Under the pieces are notes generated by a model, which did not search any database, was not told the origin of the DNA, and worked only from the letters and a program-made list of their open reading frames with translations. Below are positions 16,238 to 24,966 of a DNA stretch of 64,000 bases, one piece after another. The stretch covers positions 1 to 64,000 of the forward strand of contig NZ_LPVV01000010.1 in the NCBI RefSeq assembly GCF_002362255.1, given 5' to 3'. The translations under genes and the position numbers were made by a program. This DNA comes from Microbacterium sp. SZ1 (lineage in GTDB: Bacteria > Actinomycetota > Actinomycetes > Actinomycetales > Microbacteriaceae). Numbering within the stretch: position 1 is the first letter of the stretch; the number at the start of each line of letters is the position of its first letter.

Positions 16238-17398
16238 GTGACCTCCGCGCCGCGCCTCGCCCCTCTCTACCTCGCGGGTTTCACCACCGCCTTCGGCGCG
16301 CACGGCATCGCCGCCGCGCTCGGCGCGGAGACCGACGACATCGGCTGGACCCTCCTCGCCTTCGGCCTCACTCTCGCCCTGTACGACCTCGCCGAGGTGC
16401 TGCTCAAGCCGCTGTTCGGCGCGCTGAGCGATCGCGTCGGCGTGCGGCCGGCGATCATCGGCGGCCTGCTGGCCTTCGCCGCGTTCTCGGTGGTGGGCGC
16501 TGTGGCGCCGGGGATGGTCGGGCTGGTGATCGGGCGCTTCGGACAGGGCGCGGCGGCGTCGGCCTTCTCGCCCTCCTCGTCGGCGGCCGTCGCGCGGCTG
16601 ACCGACGACGCCACGCGCGGAAAGTTCTTCGGCCGGTACGGCTCGTGGAAGAGTCTGGGCTACGCCCTCGGTCCGCTGCTCGGGGCGGTGCTCGTCGTGT
16701 GGGGCGGGCTCCCCGTGCTCTTCTGGGCGCTCGCGGCGCTGGGCCTCGGCGCAGCGGTCTGGGTCGCCGTCGCCGTGCCGCACGTCCCCGTGCTGCCGCG
16801 CAAGCGCGTGACCCTCGTCGACCTCGGACGCGAGCTCATCGCTCCCGGTTTCCTCGTGCCGACTCTCGTGCTGGCGGCGACGACCGGAGCGCTCGCCGTG
16901 GCCGTCGGGTTCCTGCCGCTGCTCGGTCGCCAGGCCGGGCTCGACACAGTGGGGAGCATGGCGATCGTCACGGTGCTGGCCATCGCGTCGAGCGTGGCCC
17001 AGCCGCTCGTGGGGTCGGCGCACGACCGCGGGCGCATCTCGGTACGCGGCGGCACGGTCGGCGGGTTGCTCCTCATCGCGGTCGGCATCGCGCTGTCGGC
17101 CGTCACGGGCCATCCCGCCGCGCTGCTCGCCACGGCGCTGCTCGTCGGGCTCGGTGTAGGGGCGGCGACGCCCGTGGCGTTCTCGCACCTCGCCGCCTCG
17201 ACCCCGCCCGAGCGCATGGGGCGCACGATGGGCAGCGCCGAGCTGGGGCGCGAGCTCGGCGACGCGGGCGGGCCGCTGGTCGCTGGCGCGGTGGCGACGG
17301 CATCCGTTCCGGGGATCGGGCTGGGCGTGGTGGCCGTCCTCACGGCAGGCGCCGGCGTGCTGGCGGCGGTGGGGACGAGACGCTCTCACGGCGGTTGA
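16238..17398 (+). CDS. MFS transporter
   Basis: The 386-residue product has about eleven or twelve membrane segments and the MFS loop 2-3 motif GALSDRVGVRPAII (residues about 61-74), with the mirrored motif AHDRGRISVRGG in the second half. It resembles drug-efflux MFS proteins. The GTG at 16238 was chosen because a -10-like GACAAT lies five bases upstream; the gene diverges from the histidine kinase with a 79-bp spacer that includes the regulatory palindrome, so the two may share control. Substrate unknown. Confidence 0.87.
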   Translation: MTSAPRLAPLYLAGFTTAFGAHGIAAALGAETDDIGWTLLAFGLTLALYDLAEVLLKPLFGALSDRVGVRPAIIGGLLAFAAFSVVGAVAPGMVGLVIGRFGQGAAASAFSPSSSAAVARLTDDATRGKFFGRYGSWKSLGYALGPLLGAVLVVWGGLPVLFWALAALGLGAAVWVAVAVPHVPVLPRKRVTLVDLGRELIAPGFLVPTLVLAATTGALAVAVGFLPLLGRQAGLDTVGSMAIVTVLAIASSVAQPLVGSAHDRGRISVRGGTVGGLLLIAVGIALSAVTGHPAALLATALLVGLGVGAATPVAFSHLAASTPPERMGRTMGSAELGRELGDAGGPLVAGAVATASVPGIGLGVVAVLTAGAGVLAAVGTRRSHGG

Positions 17399-17404
17399 CT
17401 TGCT

Positions 17405-17433
17405 CTTGACAAGCTAACTTGCTTTTTGCAAGT
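17405..17433. promoter_or_regulatory. candidate HxlR operator upstream of the VOC/HxlR/DHFR-like operon
   Basis: ACTTGC (17417-17422) and GCAAGT (17428-17433) form a perfect palindrome around TTTTT, beside a smaller one, CTTG-A-CAAG (17405-17413), which overlaps a TTGACA -35-like box. HxlR regulators bind such palindromes and an HxlR gene is second in this operon, so autoregulation is likely. Confidence 0.6.
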
Positions 17434-17466
17434 ATCAGTCATCCTCACCCCGACAAAGGAGTCATC

Positions 17467-17916
17467 GTGACCAGCGTCTTCGTCAACCTGCCCACCACCG
17501 ATCTCGAGCGCGCCAAGGCGTTCTACACGGCCCTCGGGTGCGAGATCAACCCGAACTTCACCGACGAGAACGCCGCGTGCGTGGTCTGGTCGGACGACAT
17601 CTACTTCATGGTCCTGAAGCGCGAGTTCTTCCAGACCTTCACCGACAAGCCGATCGCCGACCCGAACGAGGTCGTGCAGGTCTCGGTGTCGTTCAACCGC
17701 GACTCGCGTGACGAGGTCGACGCGATCCTCGAGAAGGGCCTCGCCGCCGGCGGTGTCGAGCCGCGGCCCGCCCAGGACTACGGCTTCATGTACTCGCGCG
17801 ACCTCGACGACCCCGACGGCAACTCGCTCGGCTTCCTCTACATGACCCCGGAGGCCGCCGAGAACGGCCCCGACCACGTGGCCGATCACGCCGCGGAGCA
17901 GAACGCCGCATCCTGA
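17467..17916 (+). CDS. VOC-family (glyoxalase/bleomycin-resistance fold) protein
   Basis: The 149-residue protein opens with FVNLPTTDLERAKAFYTALG, the typical first beta-alpha-beta module of vicinal-oxygen-chelate proteins, and ends with DDPDGNSLGFLYM, the second metal-side strand. The closest known style is the glyoxalase/lactoylglutathione-lyase-like group of unknown substrate. The GTG start has AAAGGAG five bases upstream. Its stop overlaps the HxlR start by one base (TGATG), so the genes are coupled; induction by the HxlR regulator through the palindrome upstream is inferred. Confidence 0.87.
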   Translation: MTSVFVNLPTTDLERAKAFYTALGCEINPNFTDENAACVVWSDDIYFMVLKREFFQTFTDKPIADPNEVVQVSVSFNRDSRDEVDAILEKGLAAGGVEPRPAQDYGFMYSRDLDDPDGNSLGFLYMTPEAAENGPDHVADHAAEQNAAS

Positions 17917-18617
17917 TGGCGGCGCGCAGCTACGGCCAGTACTGCGGGGTCACGACGGCCGTCGAGCTGATCGGGGAGCGGTGGGCGCTGCTCATCGTTC
18001 GCGACCTGCTCGTCGGACCGCGTCGGTATACCGACCTCAAGCAGGGCCTGCCGCGCATCCCCACCAACATCCTGTCCTCGCGGCTCACGGAGCTGCAGGA
18101 CGGCGGCGTCGTGCGGCGGATCCCGCTGCGGCGCGGTCTCGCCTATGAGCTCACGCCCTACGGGCAGGCGCTCGAGTCCGTCATCCTCGAGCTCGGGCGC
18201 TGGGGCTTCCAGACCATGGGAGACCCCCGGGAAGGCGACGTCGTCACGCCCGACTCGCTCACCATGGCCCTGCGCACGGCCTTCCGGGCGGATGCCGCGG
18301 ACGACGCCGAGTACGAACTGCACGTCGGCGAGGTCGCGCTCCGCGCCTCCGTGCGCGAGGGAGACCTGGTCGTCGCGCAGATCTCCCCACCGGCTCCGCC
18401 CGGGCCGCCCGCCGACGGGCGGCAGCCCGAGGGAGAGCCGGATGCCGTGATCGTCGCCGGCCCCGGCATCCGTCGCCTCATCGGGGGAGAGATCACGCCG
18501 GATGAGGCGATCGCGCAGGACGTGCTCGCCGTCGTGCGGGGCGATGTCTCGCACCTCGAGTCGTTCGCCCGCACGTTCCACATCGCGCCGCTCGGCGCAC
18601 CCGTCGCTATGCGATGA
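17916..18617 (+). CDS. HxlR-family winged-helix regulator with a C-terminal extra domain
   Basis: The 233-residue protein starts with a HxlR domain (residues about 8-100: CGVTTAVELIGERWALLIVRDLL and RIPTNILSSRLTELQDGGVV), including the conserved Cys10 that redox-sensing members use. HxlR proteins are usually 110-150 residues; here about 130 more residues follow, with the look of an SCP2/alkyl-sulfatase-like ligand pocket seen in some actinobacterial members. The first ATG overlaps the VOC stop. It probably controls its own operon. Confidence 0.88.
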   Translation: MAARSYGQYCGVTTAVELIGERWALLIVRDLLVGPRRYTDLKQGLPRIPTNILSSRLTELQDGGVVRRIPLRRGLAYELTPYGQALESVILELGRWGFQTMGDPREGDVVTPDSLTMALRTAFRADAADDAEYELHVGEVALRASVREGDLVVAQISPPAPPGPPADGRQPEGEPDAVIVAGPGIRRLIGGEITPDEAIAQDVLAVVRGDVSHLESFARTFHIAPLGAPVAMR

Positions 18618-18646
18618 CGCTGTCTCTCGTGCACAGGAGCACCCCC

Positions 18647-19273
18647 ATGACCGGACGCATTCTCATCGACCTCTTCATGACCCTCGACGGAGTCGCCCAG
18701 GGGCCCGGCGGTGTGGGGGAAGACACCTCGGGCGACTTCGCCTTCAGCGGCTGGCAGGCCGGCTACCCGTCGTCGGGAATGGGCGTCGAGGTCGCGAAGG
18801 GCATGGAGGGCTTGGACGCGCTGCTGCTCGGTCGACGCACCTACGACATCTTCGCGTCGTACTGGCCGCAGCACACCGAGGGGCCGTCCGGCGAGATCGG
18901 GCAGCTCTTCGACCGGGTGCCCAAGTACGTCGCGTCGCGCGATGCCGACCTCGCGCTCGAGTGGCAGGGCAGCTCTCGGGTCGGTGCCGACCTCGCGGCG
19001 GAGATCGCCGACCTGCGCGCTCGTCACCGTGAGGTGCACGTGATCGGCAGCATCGACTTCGTGCACACCCTGCTCGCCGAGGGGCTGTTTGACGAGCTCA
19101 ACCTCTGGGTGTACCCGATCCTGCTCGGGGCGGGCAAGAAGGTCTTCGACGACGGCGCCCTGCCCTCGGTGCTGGAGCTGCTCGAATCTCCGGTGACGGA
19201 TGCCGAGGGCGTGACGCTGCTGCGCTACGGCCGGACGGATCGGACGCCGCAGGTCGGCACCTTCGTCGACTGA
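18647..19273 (+). CDS. dihydrofolate reductase-family (RibD C-terminal-like) protein
   Basis: The 208-residue product is a RibD C-terminal/DHFR-fold protein: ILIDLFMTLDGVAQGPGG at the N-terminus, LLLGRRTYDIFASYWP in the middle and DELNLWVYPILLGAGKKVFDD near the end. These NADPH-binding oxidoreductases are common in actinobacteria and their substrates are mostly unknown. I chose ATG 18647, with AGGAG seven bases upstream; ATG 18614, overlapping the HxlR stop (ATGA), is a possible alternative adding 11 residues. It is the last gene of the VOC/HxlR operon. Confidence 0.85.
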   Translation: MTGRILIDLFMTLDGVAQGPGGVGEDTSGDFAFSGWQAGYPSSGMGVEVAKGMEGLDALLLGRRTYDIFASYWPQHTEGPSGEIGQLFDRVPKYVASRDADLALEWQGSSRVGADLAAEIADLRARHREVHVIGSIDFVHTLLAEGLFDELNLWVYPILLGAGKKVFDDGALPSVLELLESPVTDAEGVTLLRYGRTDRTPQVGTFVD

Positions 19274-19423
19274 CGCTGGTATCTCCTTCGTCTCGACTAT
19301 TCCCTTCCACCGGTCGAGTGCCCTAGATTCGGATCCGACATCGCCGCGTGATCGGCACGGAGCCCGAGGTCGATCGCAGCCGCATCCGCATCGTTGCGCG
19401 ACCTCCTTTCGGAGGGTGGGAAC

Positions 19424-21133
19424 ATGGCGCGACGACGCGCTTTCATTCGAGCTGTTGTGGGCGGTGTCGCGGCTTTCGCGCTCGCACTCGGTGGTGTGAC
19501 AGCGGCCGCTGCGGCGGATGATCCGGTCGGGTCGATCAGCGGCACCGTCACGCGGGCCGATGACGGGGCACCCGTCGAGGGTGTCACGGTGTCGGCGGAT
19601 GGTCCGACCTGGGCATCGACCACGACGGACGCGAGCGGTGCCTATACGCTTCCTGGCCTCGTGTCTGGCTCCTATATCGTGACGTTCTTCCCCGAGGGGA
19701 CCGATCTGAAGCGCGAACACTGGCAGGAGACGTTCGACTACGACCAGGCGACGCCGGTCGTCGTCGGCGCCGACGGCGACGTCGTCGGCATCGACGCCTC
19801 GCTCGACGAGGGGGCGGCCATCGAGGGGACGGTGACTCGAGAGGACGACGGAAGCCCGATCGAGTCCGTCGCGGTGCAGGCGCTGGATTCCCTGAACGAG
19901 ATCGTCGGCGCGACGACGACCGACGCGTCCGGCGCCTACCGGCTCGGCGGCCTGCCCGAGGGGCAGTATCGCGTGCGGTTCGGCGCTCCCGATCCGGAAC
20001 TCATGCCGGAGTACTGGGGTGATGTCTACGACTTCGCCTTCGGTGCTCGGGTATCAGCGGTGGAGAAGCAGACGGTCTCCGGGATCGACGCCTCGCTCGT
20101 GATCGCGGGGCACCTCAGCGGCACGATGACCCGCGGCGCCGACGGTCAGCCCGTCGCCGGGATGGTTCTCGTCTACGACGTCTTCGAGAGCTACGACCAG
20201 CCGACCGCCTATGCCGGGTTCGATGGCCGGTTCCGTGCACCGGTCGCGCCCGGGACGTACAAGCTGCTCTTCCTCTCGGACGGACTCAAGCCGGAGTACT
20301 GGAAGGACGCGGAGATCTGGGAGACCGCCACGACGATCACGGTCGCCGCAGGTCAGGAGGTCGCAGGCATCGACCCCGTTCTCGAGCCCACCGCCGTCAT
20401 CTCGGGTACCGTGACCGTCGATTCCGCGGCTCCTTCGGAGATCCGGGTCGAAGCGTGGCAGAACGGCCAGAACGTGAGGACGATCGGCGCGAACGCGGTC
20501 ACCGGGGCCTACACGATGCACGTCTCCAAGGGGCCGTACATCCTGGTGGCGCGGATCGAGTTCGCAGACGGGACCATCACGGCACAGCCCCAGTACTTCG
20601 ACGGTGTCGCCACCGCCGACGAGGCGACGCCGATTGTCGTCGTACCGGGCCAGGTGGTGACCGGGGTGGACTTCGCGCTCACCGTCGACACCGTCGCCCC
20701 CGAACCCCAGCCCACGCCGACCCTGACGCTCACCGCGTCCTCCGTCCGAGCCGGAGGTGACATCACCGTGTCGGGGAGCGGGTTCGCGCCCGGCGAGGTC
20801 GTGGCCTTCGAGCTGCGATCCGATCCGATCGCACTGGGGTCGCTGACCGCCGACCAGAGCGGCCGTCTCGGCGGAACGCTGCGCATCCCGGCATCCGCAC
20901 CCGCCGGCGCGCACACCCTCGTGGCGCTGGGGGCAGGGGCCACGGTACAGGCGAGCATCGCGATCCAGGTCACGGCCGCGGCGGCCACCGGTGCAGCCGT
21001 GACGGGGCCGGCGACAGCTGCCGATCGCCTCGCCGACACCGGTGGCGACGTCCCCGGTGCGGCCCTGCTCACGGGGCTCTTCCTGGCGATCGTCGGCCTC
21101 GCCCTCGTCCGTCGCCGGCGCGTGCACGGCTGA
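19424..21133 (+). CDS. secreted surface protein with carboxypeptidase-regulatory-like repeats and LADTG anchor
   Basis: The 569-residue protein has a signal peptide (residues 1-31, ending VTAAAAA), then about four repeats of 80-100 residues with the pattern SGTVTRADDG...TTDASGAY..GLP.G.Y.V.F (roughly 38-430), a Pro-rich linker, an IPT-like domain (about 445-525) and a C-terminal LADTGG motif, membrane segment and RRRR tail. LAxTG signals are used by actinobacterial class E sortases, so it is probably linked to the cell wall. GGAGGG lies seven bases before the ATG. The role of the repeats, beyond forming beta-sandwich stalks, is unknown. Confidence 0.85.
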   Translation: MARRRAFIRAVVGGVAAFALALGGVTAAAAADDPVGSISGTVTRADDGAPVEGVTVSADGPTWASTTTDASGAYTLPGLVSGSYIVTFFPEGTDLKREHWQETFDYDQATPVVVGADGDVVGIDASLDEGAAIEGTVTREDDGSPIESVAVQALDSLNEIVGATTTDASGAYRLGGLPEGQYRVRFGAPDPELMPEYWGDVYDFAFGARVSAVEKQTVSGIDASLVIAGHLSGTMTRGADGQPVAGMVLVYDVFESYDQPTAYAGFDGRFRAPVAPGTYKLLFLSDGLKPEYWKDAEIWETATTITVAAGQEVAGIDPVLEPTAVISGTVTVDSAAPSEIRVEAWQNGQNVRTIGANAVTGAYTMHVSKGPYILVARIEFADGTITAQPQYFDGVATADEATPIVVVPGQVVTGVDFALTVDTVAPEPQPTPTLTLTASSVRAGGDITVSGSGFAPGEVVAFELRSDPIALGSLTADQSGRLGGTLRIPASAPAGAHTLVALGAGATVQASIAIQVTAAAATGAAVTGPATAADRLADTGGDVPGAALLTGLFLAIVGLALVRRRRVHG

Positions 21134-21147
21134 CCCCACACCCCGCA

Positions 21148-21176
21148 GGCCCGGTCGTCGTCGTGACGGCCGGGCC
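21148..21176. terminator. bidirectional terminator hairpin
   Basis: GGCCCGG (21148-21154) pairs exactly with CCGGGCC (21170-21176), and the stem continues inward for five pairs, one a G-U, leaving a 5-base loop. It lies between the convergent surface-protein and HAD genes. Confidence 0.7.
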
Positions 21177-21185
21177 CGCGGCGTC

Positions 21186-22001
21186 TCACCCTGCGGCGAG
21201 CATCCGCTCGACGACGAGTGCCACACCGTCGTCGTCATGGGACGCGGTCGTCTCGTCGGCCGCGTCTTTCACGGCATTCAGCGCGTTCGCCATCGCGACA
21301 CCGCGCCCGGCCCAGTGCAGCATCTCGATGTCGTTCAGCGCGTCGCCGAAGGCCACGACATCGGACCGGTCGATCCCGAGGTGCTCGCAGAGGCGCGCGA
21401 GTCCCGTCGCCTTCGTGACGCCCTCGGCCATGACCTCGACGAACGGTGCGCCGGACAGCGTGACCTCGAAGCCGGTCAGCCCGAGAGCCCGCAGGGCATC
21501 GAAGACGGCGGCCGGCGCGAGCTCGGGATGCCGGATGACGAGCTTCAGGCTCGGCGCGGCGAGCACCTCGGCGAGGTCGACGCCGCCCATCGTCGACGGG
21601 TCGCGCTTGTGGTCGGACAGGTCGGCGATCGCTGCGTAGCCGTGCTGGGCCACGAACGTCTCCCCACCCTCCCGCACGCTCGCGAACAGCAGATCGGGGA
21701 TGCTGTTCCCCAGCGCCTCGGCCAGCGTGCGGATCGTCTCGGCCGGCAGCTCCTCGGCGAACAGCATCCGGCCGTCGGCGAGGTGGGTCGCGTACGCGCC
21801 GTTGCTGCACAGCGCCCACCCGTCGAAGCCGGCGCCGGATGCGATCGCCCGCAGGCCGATCGGCTGGCGGGCGGTCACGGGGACGACGTGGATGCGGCGC
21901 TCCCGCGCCGCATCAAGAGCCGCCCTCGTGCGCCGGCTCACGTCCGAGGCGGACGTGAGCAGTGTGCCGTCGAGGTCGGTCGCGATCAGGCGGGGGGTCA
22001 C
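21186..22001 (-). CDS. Cof-type HAD-superfamily hydrolase
   Basis: The 271-residue product is a Cof/class IIB HAD phosphatase: the nucleophile Asp is in ATDLDGTLL (residues 7-15), motif II in VVPVTARQPIGL, Lys in TKATGLARLC and motif IV in VVAFGDALNDIEML. Such enzymes dephosphorylate sugar phosphates, flavin precursors or PLP, with broad specificity. The GTG start lies seven bases after the xthA stop, so the two are in one operon. Confidence 0.9.
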   Translation of the reverse strand: MTPRLIATDLDGTLLTSASDVSRRTRAALDAARERRIHVVPVTARQPIGLRAIASGAGFDGWALCSNGAYATHLADGRMLFAEELPAETIRTLAEALGNSIPDLLFASVREGGETFVAQHGYAAIADLSDHKRDPSTMGGVDLAEVLAAPSLKLVIRHPELAPAAVFDALRALGLTGFEVTLSGAPFVEVMAEGVTKATGLARLCEHLGIDRSDVVAFGDALNDIEMLHWAGRGVAMANALNAVKDAADETTASHDDDGVALVVERMLAAG

Positions 22002-22008
22002 GCGACCG

Positions 22009-22869
22009 TCACGAGAAGATCATCGGGAGGTCGTCGTCGTCCTCCGCGGCGCTCGTTCCGAGGCGGCCGTTGTCGAGCTCGACGACGACGGGAACGTGGT
22101 CGCTGGGCTGCTCGCCCTTGCGCTCCTCGCGGTGGATCGATGCCCCCGTCACGGCGTCGGCCAGCGTCTTCGACCCGAGGATGAAGTCGATGCGGATGCC
22201 CTCGTTGCGCGGGAACTTGAGGCGCTGGTAGTCCCAGTAGGTGTACCCCTCGGGGAGCAGCGGGCGCACGACGTCGGTCACACCGGCGTCGGCGAGGGCG
22301 AAGAACGCCGCGCGCTCGGGCGGCGAGACATGCGTGGAGACGCCCTCGACGATGGCGGGGTCGCCGTTGTCGGCATCGAACGGGATGATGTTGAAATCGC
22401 CGACCAGCGCGAGTGGCAGGTCGGGATTCGCGGACAGCTCGGCGGCCGTCGACTTCTTGAGCTCTTCGAGCCAGTGCAGCTTGTACGCGTAGTGCGGGTC
22501 GCCCAGCGACCGGCCGTTGGGCACGTAGAGGCTCCACACGCGCACGCCGTCGACGAGCACACCCAGTGCACGGGCCTCGAGCGGAGCATCCGGTCCCTCG
22601 TGGCCCTTCGCGAAGCCCGGCATCCCGTCGAAAGATGTGCGCACGTCGGTGACGGGGAGGCGGCTCGCGATCGCGACGCCGTTCCACTGATTCAGTCCGT
22701 GCACCTCGACGTGATACCCGGCCTCTTCGAACGGGCCGTAGGGGAACTGCTCGGGCTTGCACTTGATCTCCTGCATCGCCAGCACGTCGATGTCTTCCCG
22801 GACGGCGAACTCGACGGTGCGGGTGACGCGGGTGCGGATGGAGTTGACGTTCCAGGTGGCCAAGCGCAT
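22009..22869 (-). CDS. xthA: exodeoxyribonuclease III family protein
   Basis: The 286-residue protein matches the Xth/ExoIII branch of the exonuclease-endonuclease-phosphatase fold, acting on abasic sites and 3' ends in base-excision repair. Motifs include LATWNVNSI, LAMQEIKC with the metal-binding Glu, YVPNGR, GDFNIIPFDAD and the final SDHVPVVVEL with the catalytic Asp-His. An acidic tail (EDDDD) follows. The start ATG 22869 lies six bases after TAGGCT, so it is probably leaderless; its promoter faces that of pyrE within 37 bases. Confidence 0.93.
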   Translation of the reverse strand: MRLATWNVNSIRTRVTRTVEFAVREDIDVLAMQEIKCKPEQFPYGPFEEAGYHVEVHGLNQWNGVAIASRLPVTDVRTSFDGMPGFAKGHEGPDAPLEARALGVLVDGVRVWSLYVPNGRSLGDPHYAYKLHWLEELKKSTAAELSANPDLPLALVGDFNIIPFDADNGDPAIVEGVSTHVSPPERAAFFALADAGVTDVVRPLLPEGYTYWDYQRLKFPRNEGIRIDFILGSKTLADAVTGASIHREERKGEQPSDHVPVVVELDNGRLGTSAAEDDDDLPMIFS

Positions 22870-22875
22870 GCGTCA

Positions 22876-22899
22876 AGCCTAGGGCGTGCCTCCTACACT
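22876..22899. promoter_or_regulatory. compact divergent promoter pair for xthA and pyrE
   Basis: On the minus strand TAGGCT (22881-22876) is six bases before the xthA ATG. On the plus strand TACACT (22894-22899) is seven bases before the pyrE GTG. Both spacings fit leaderless transcription, with the two start codons only 37 bases apart. Confidence 0.6.
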
Positions 22900-22906
22900 G
22901 GATGCC

Positions 22907-23467
22907 GTGACCGCACTCGACGCAGACCGCCAGACACTCCTCGATCTCATCACCGACGAGGCGGTGTTCCACGGCGACTTCACCCTCTCCAGCGGCAAGA
23001 AGGCGACGTACTACGTCGACATGCGCAAGCTCACGCTCGACCATCGCGCGGCGCCGGCCATCGGGCGCATCATGCTCGACCTGATCGCCGACCTCGACGT
23101 CACGGCCGTCGGCGGACTCACGCTCGGCGCGGACCCGATCGCCAACTCGGTGCTGCACGCCTCCGTCGCGGCTGAGCGCCCGCTCGACGCCTTCGTCGTG
23201 CGCAAGGAGCCGAAGGACCACGGCCGAGGCCGTCAGATCGAGGGCGCCGATGTGAAGGGCAAGCGCGTCGTCGTGCTCGAGGACACGTCGACGACCGGGC
23301 AGTCCGCGCTCACGGCGGTCGAAGCGCTCCGCAAGGAGGGCGCGGAGGTCGTCGCAGTCGCCGTGATCGTCGACCGCAAGACCGGCGCACAGGCCGCCAT
23401 CGAAGCCGAAGGTCTCGAATGGCGAGCGGCCTTCGACCTCGACGACCTCGGGCTCGACGCCCAGTGA
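22907..23467 (+). CDS. pyrE: orotate phosphoribosyltransferase
   Basis: The 186-residue enzyme adds ribose-5-phosphate from PRPP to orotate in UMP synthesis. FTLSSGKKATYYVDMRKL is the family N-terminal segment, RKEPKDHGRGRQIEG the flexible catalytic loop and RVVVLEDTSTTGQSAL the PRPP-binding motif (residues about 122-137). The GTG at 22907 was chosen over an in-frame ATG upstream because the -10 box TACACT lies seven bases before it. The next gene, a ROK kinase, overlaps its end by 4 bases. Confidence 0.94.
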   Translation: MTALDADRQTLLDLITDEAVFHGDFTLSSGKKATYYVDMRKLTLDHRAAPAIGRIMLDLIADLDVTAVGGLTLGADPIANSVLHASVAAERPLDAFVVRKEPKDHGRGRQIEGADVKGKRVVVLEDTSTTGQSALTAVEALRKEGAEVVAVAVIVDRKTGAQAAIEAEGLEWRAAFDLDDLGLDAQ

Positions 23468-24366
23468 CCCGCTACGCGCTCGCCGTCGACATCGGCGGCA
23501 CGAAGATGGAGGCAGCGCTCGTCCGCGAGGACGGCATGCTCGTCGACGGCAGCCGCAGCCGCCAGGGCACGGGACGCGAGGCGACGTTCCAGTCGCTCGA
23601 TCTGGCGGTCGCCGCCGTCGTGTCGCGGGCGCTCGCGCCCCTGCCGGCGGATGCCGAGCTCGTCGGCGCCGGAGTCGGCAGCGCCGGGCCGATCGACCGC
23701 GTCGCCGGCGCGATCCTGCCCGTGAACATGCCGCTCGCGCGGGGCTACGGTCTCGCGGCATCCGTGCACACTGCGGCGTCCGCGATCCGCGGAGTCGACG
23801 TGCGCACGGTGCTCGGGCACGACGGCGGCGCCCTCGCGCTCGCGGAGTCGTGGCTCGGAGCGACGCAGGGTGCAGGCGCCTCGCTGTCGATCGTCGTGTC
23901 GACCGGTGTCGGCGGCGGCTTCGTCGCGGGCGGCGCGTACATCCCCGGCGCCACAGGCAACGCCGGGCATCTCGGTCAGGTGCGCCGCGAGGGTGGGCTG
24001 ACGCTCGAGGAGATCGCCTCCGGACCCGCCAGCGCGGCCTGGGCGCAGCAGCAGGGGTGGACGGGATCGACCGGCGAGGACCTCGCCAGGGATGCCGCGG
24101 CAGGTGTCGCGGTCGCTCGGGCGGCGATCGAGCGATCGGCGACGGCGGTCGGGCAGGCGCTGGCCGATGCGGCAACCCTGGTCGACCTCGACGTCGTCGC
24201 GATCGGCGGCGGGTTCTCCCGGGTGTCCGCCGACTACATCGACCTCGTGCAGGAGGCTCTTACCGCGAGCGCCGCGCACGAGTACTCCCGACGCACCCGC
24301 GTGGTGCGGTCGGGGCTGGGCGACGAGGGTCCGCTCATCGGCGCCGCCGCGCTCGTGCTCCGCTGA
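23464..24366 (+). CDS. ROK-family sugar kinase-like protein
   Basis: The 300-residue product has the ROK fold: ATP-binding LAVDIGGTKMEAALV (residues 6-20), VGSAGPIDRVAG, the catalytic Asp in LGHDGGALALAE, and SIVVSTGVGGGFV. The Cys-rich zinc motif typical of ROK glucokinases (CxCGxxGC) is missing; the equivalent place reads RREGGLTLEEIASGPA. Thus the zinc site is absent and the sugar cannot be assigned; hexosamine or glucose are possible. GTG 23464 overlaps the pyrE stop (GTGA). The anhydromuramic acid kinase gene lies nearby. Confidence 0.85.
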   Translation: MTRYALAVDIGGTKMEAALVREDGMLVDGSRSRQGTGREATFQSLDLAVAAVVSRALAPLPADAELVGAGVGSAGPIDRVAGAILPVNMPLARGYGLAASVHTAASAIRGVDVRTVLGHDGGALALAESWLGATQGAGASLSIVVSTGVGGGFVAGGAYIPGATGNAGHLGQVRREGGLTLEEIASGPASAAWAQQQGWTGSTGEDLARDAAAGVAVARAAIERSATAVGQALADAATLVDLDVVAIGGGFSRVSADYIDLVQEALTASAAHEYSRRTRVVRSGLGDEGPLIGAAALVLR

Positions 24367-24391
24367 GGCGCGCGCTCCCTCGGAGTGCCGG

Positions 24392-24754
24392 TCAGCGGGT
24401 GCGGGTGAGCAGGCGCGGCACCGGTCCCTCGAGGCGGGCGACGGCGATCTTCACTTCTGTGGTCTCGTGTCCCAGCGCGTCGATCCGCGCACCGAGCTTA
24501 CGCTCGACGTCGTCGATCCGCGCACCGAGCTTACGCTCGACGTCGTCGATCCGGTCGTTGAGCCTGCTGTCGAGCGCGTCGATGCGGTCGCTCAGTTTGC
24601 GCTCGACGTCGTCGATCCGGTCGTTGAGCCGGCGTTCGACCGCGTCCGTCCGGCGCACGCACCACGCGAAGCCCACGAACATGCTCGCGCCGAGCGTCAC
24701 CACGATGCCGACCGCGCTGAGCACGACCGCGATGATCTCTGCGGACACGAACAT
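24392..24754 (-). CDS. membrane-anchored hendecad coiled-coil protein (family member 1)
   Basis: The 120-residue protein has one N-terminal membrane segment (residues about 5-32) followed by five 11-residue repeats of the type RIDDVERKLxx, then ending VKIAVARLEGPVPRLLTRTR. Hendecad repeats form right-handed coiled coils. A similar C-terminus, VRVAIARLEGPLPRLQRL, ends the 48551-48934 protein. Start ATG 24754 has AGGAG one base upstream, and also a CAGAAT box six bases before it. The function is unknown; the shape suggests a membrane-tethered oligomer. Confidence 0.7.
   Translation of the reverse strand: MFVSAEIIAVVLSAVGIVVTLGASMFVGFAWCVRRTDAVERRLNDRIDDVERKLSDRIDALDSRLNDRIDDVERKLGARIDDVERKLGARIDALGHETTEVKIAVARLEGPVPRLLTRTR
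24479..24643. repeat. five tandem 33-bp repeats inside the coiled-coil gene
   Basis: The unit is 33 bp, equal to 11 codons. Copies at 24479-24511 and 24512-24544 are identical at every base; those at 24545, 24578 and 24611 are diverged. Identity at the DNA level points to recent slippage or unequal exchange. Confidence 0.85.
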
Positions 24755-24966
24755 GCTCCTATTCTGACGGTGGCCCGACGGGTTTCGCAGAATGCTAGCT
24801 GGCGCCGGACGCCTGCCCTCCGGCCCCGCTGCTCTGAGGCCGACGCGTGAGGAGAACGCACGGCGATGCCGGTCTGTGCAGAAGCGATGAGACGGTTCGG
24901 TCTGCACCCCTAACAAATCCGCCGTAGGCTCAGAGGAAGACATCCGCCGCCGCGGGAAGGACACTC

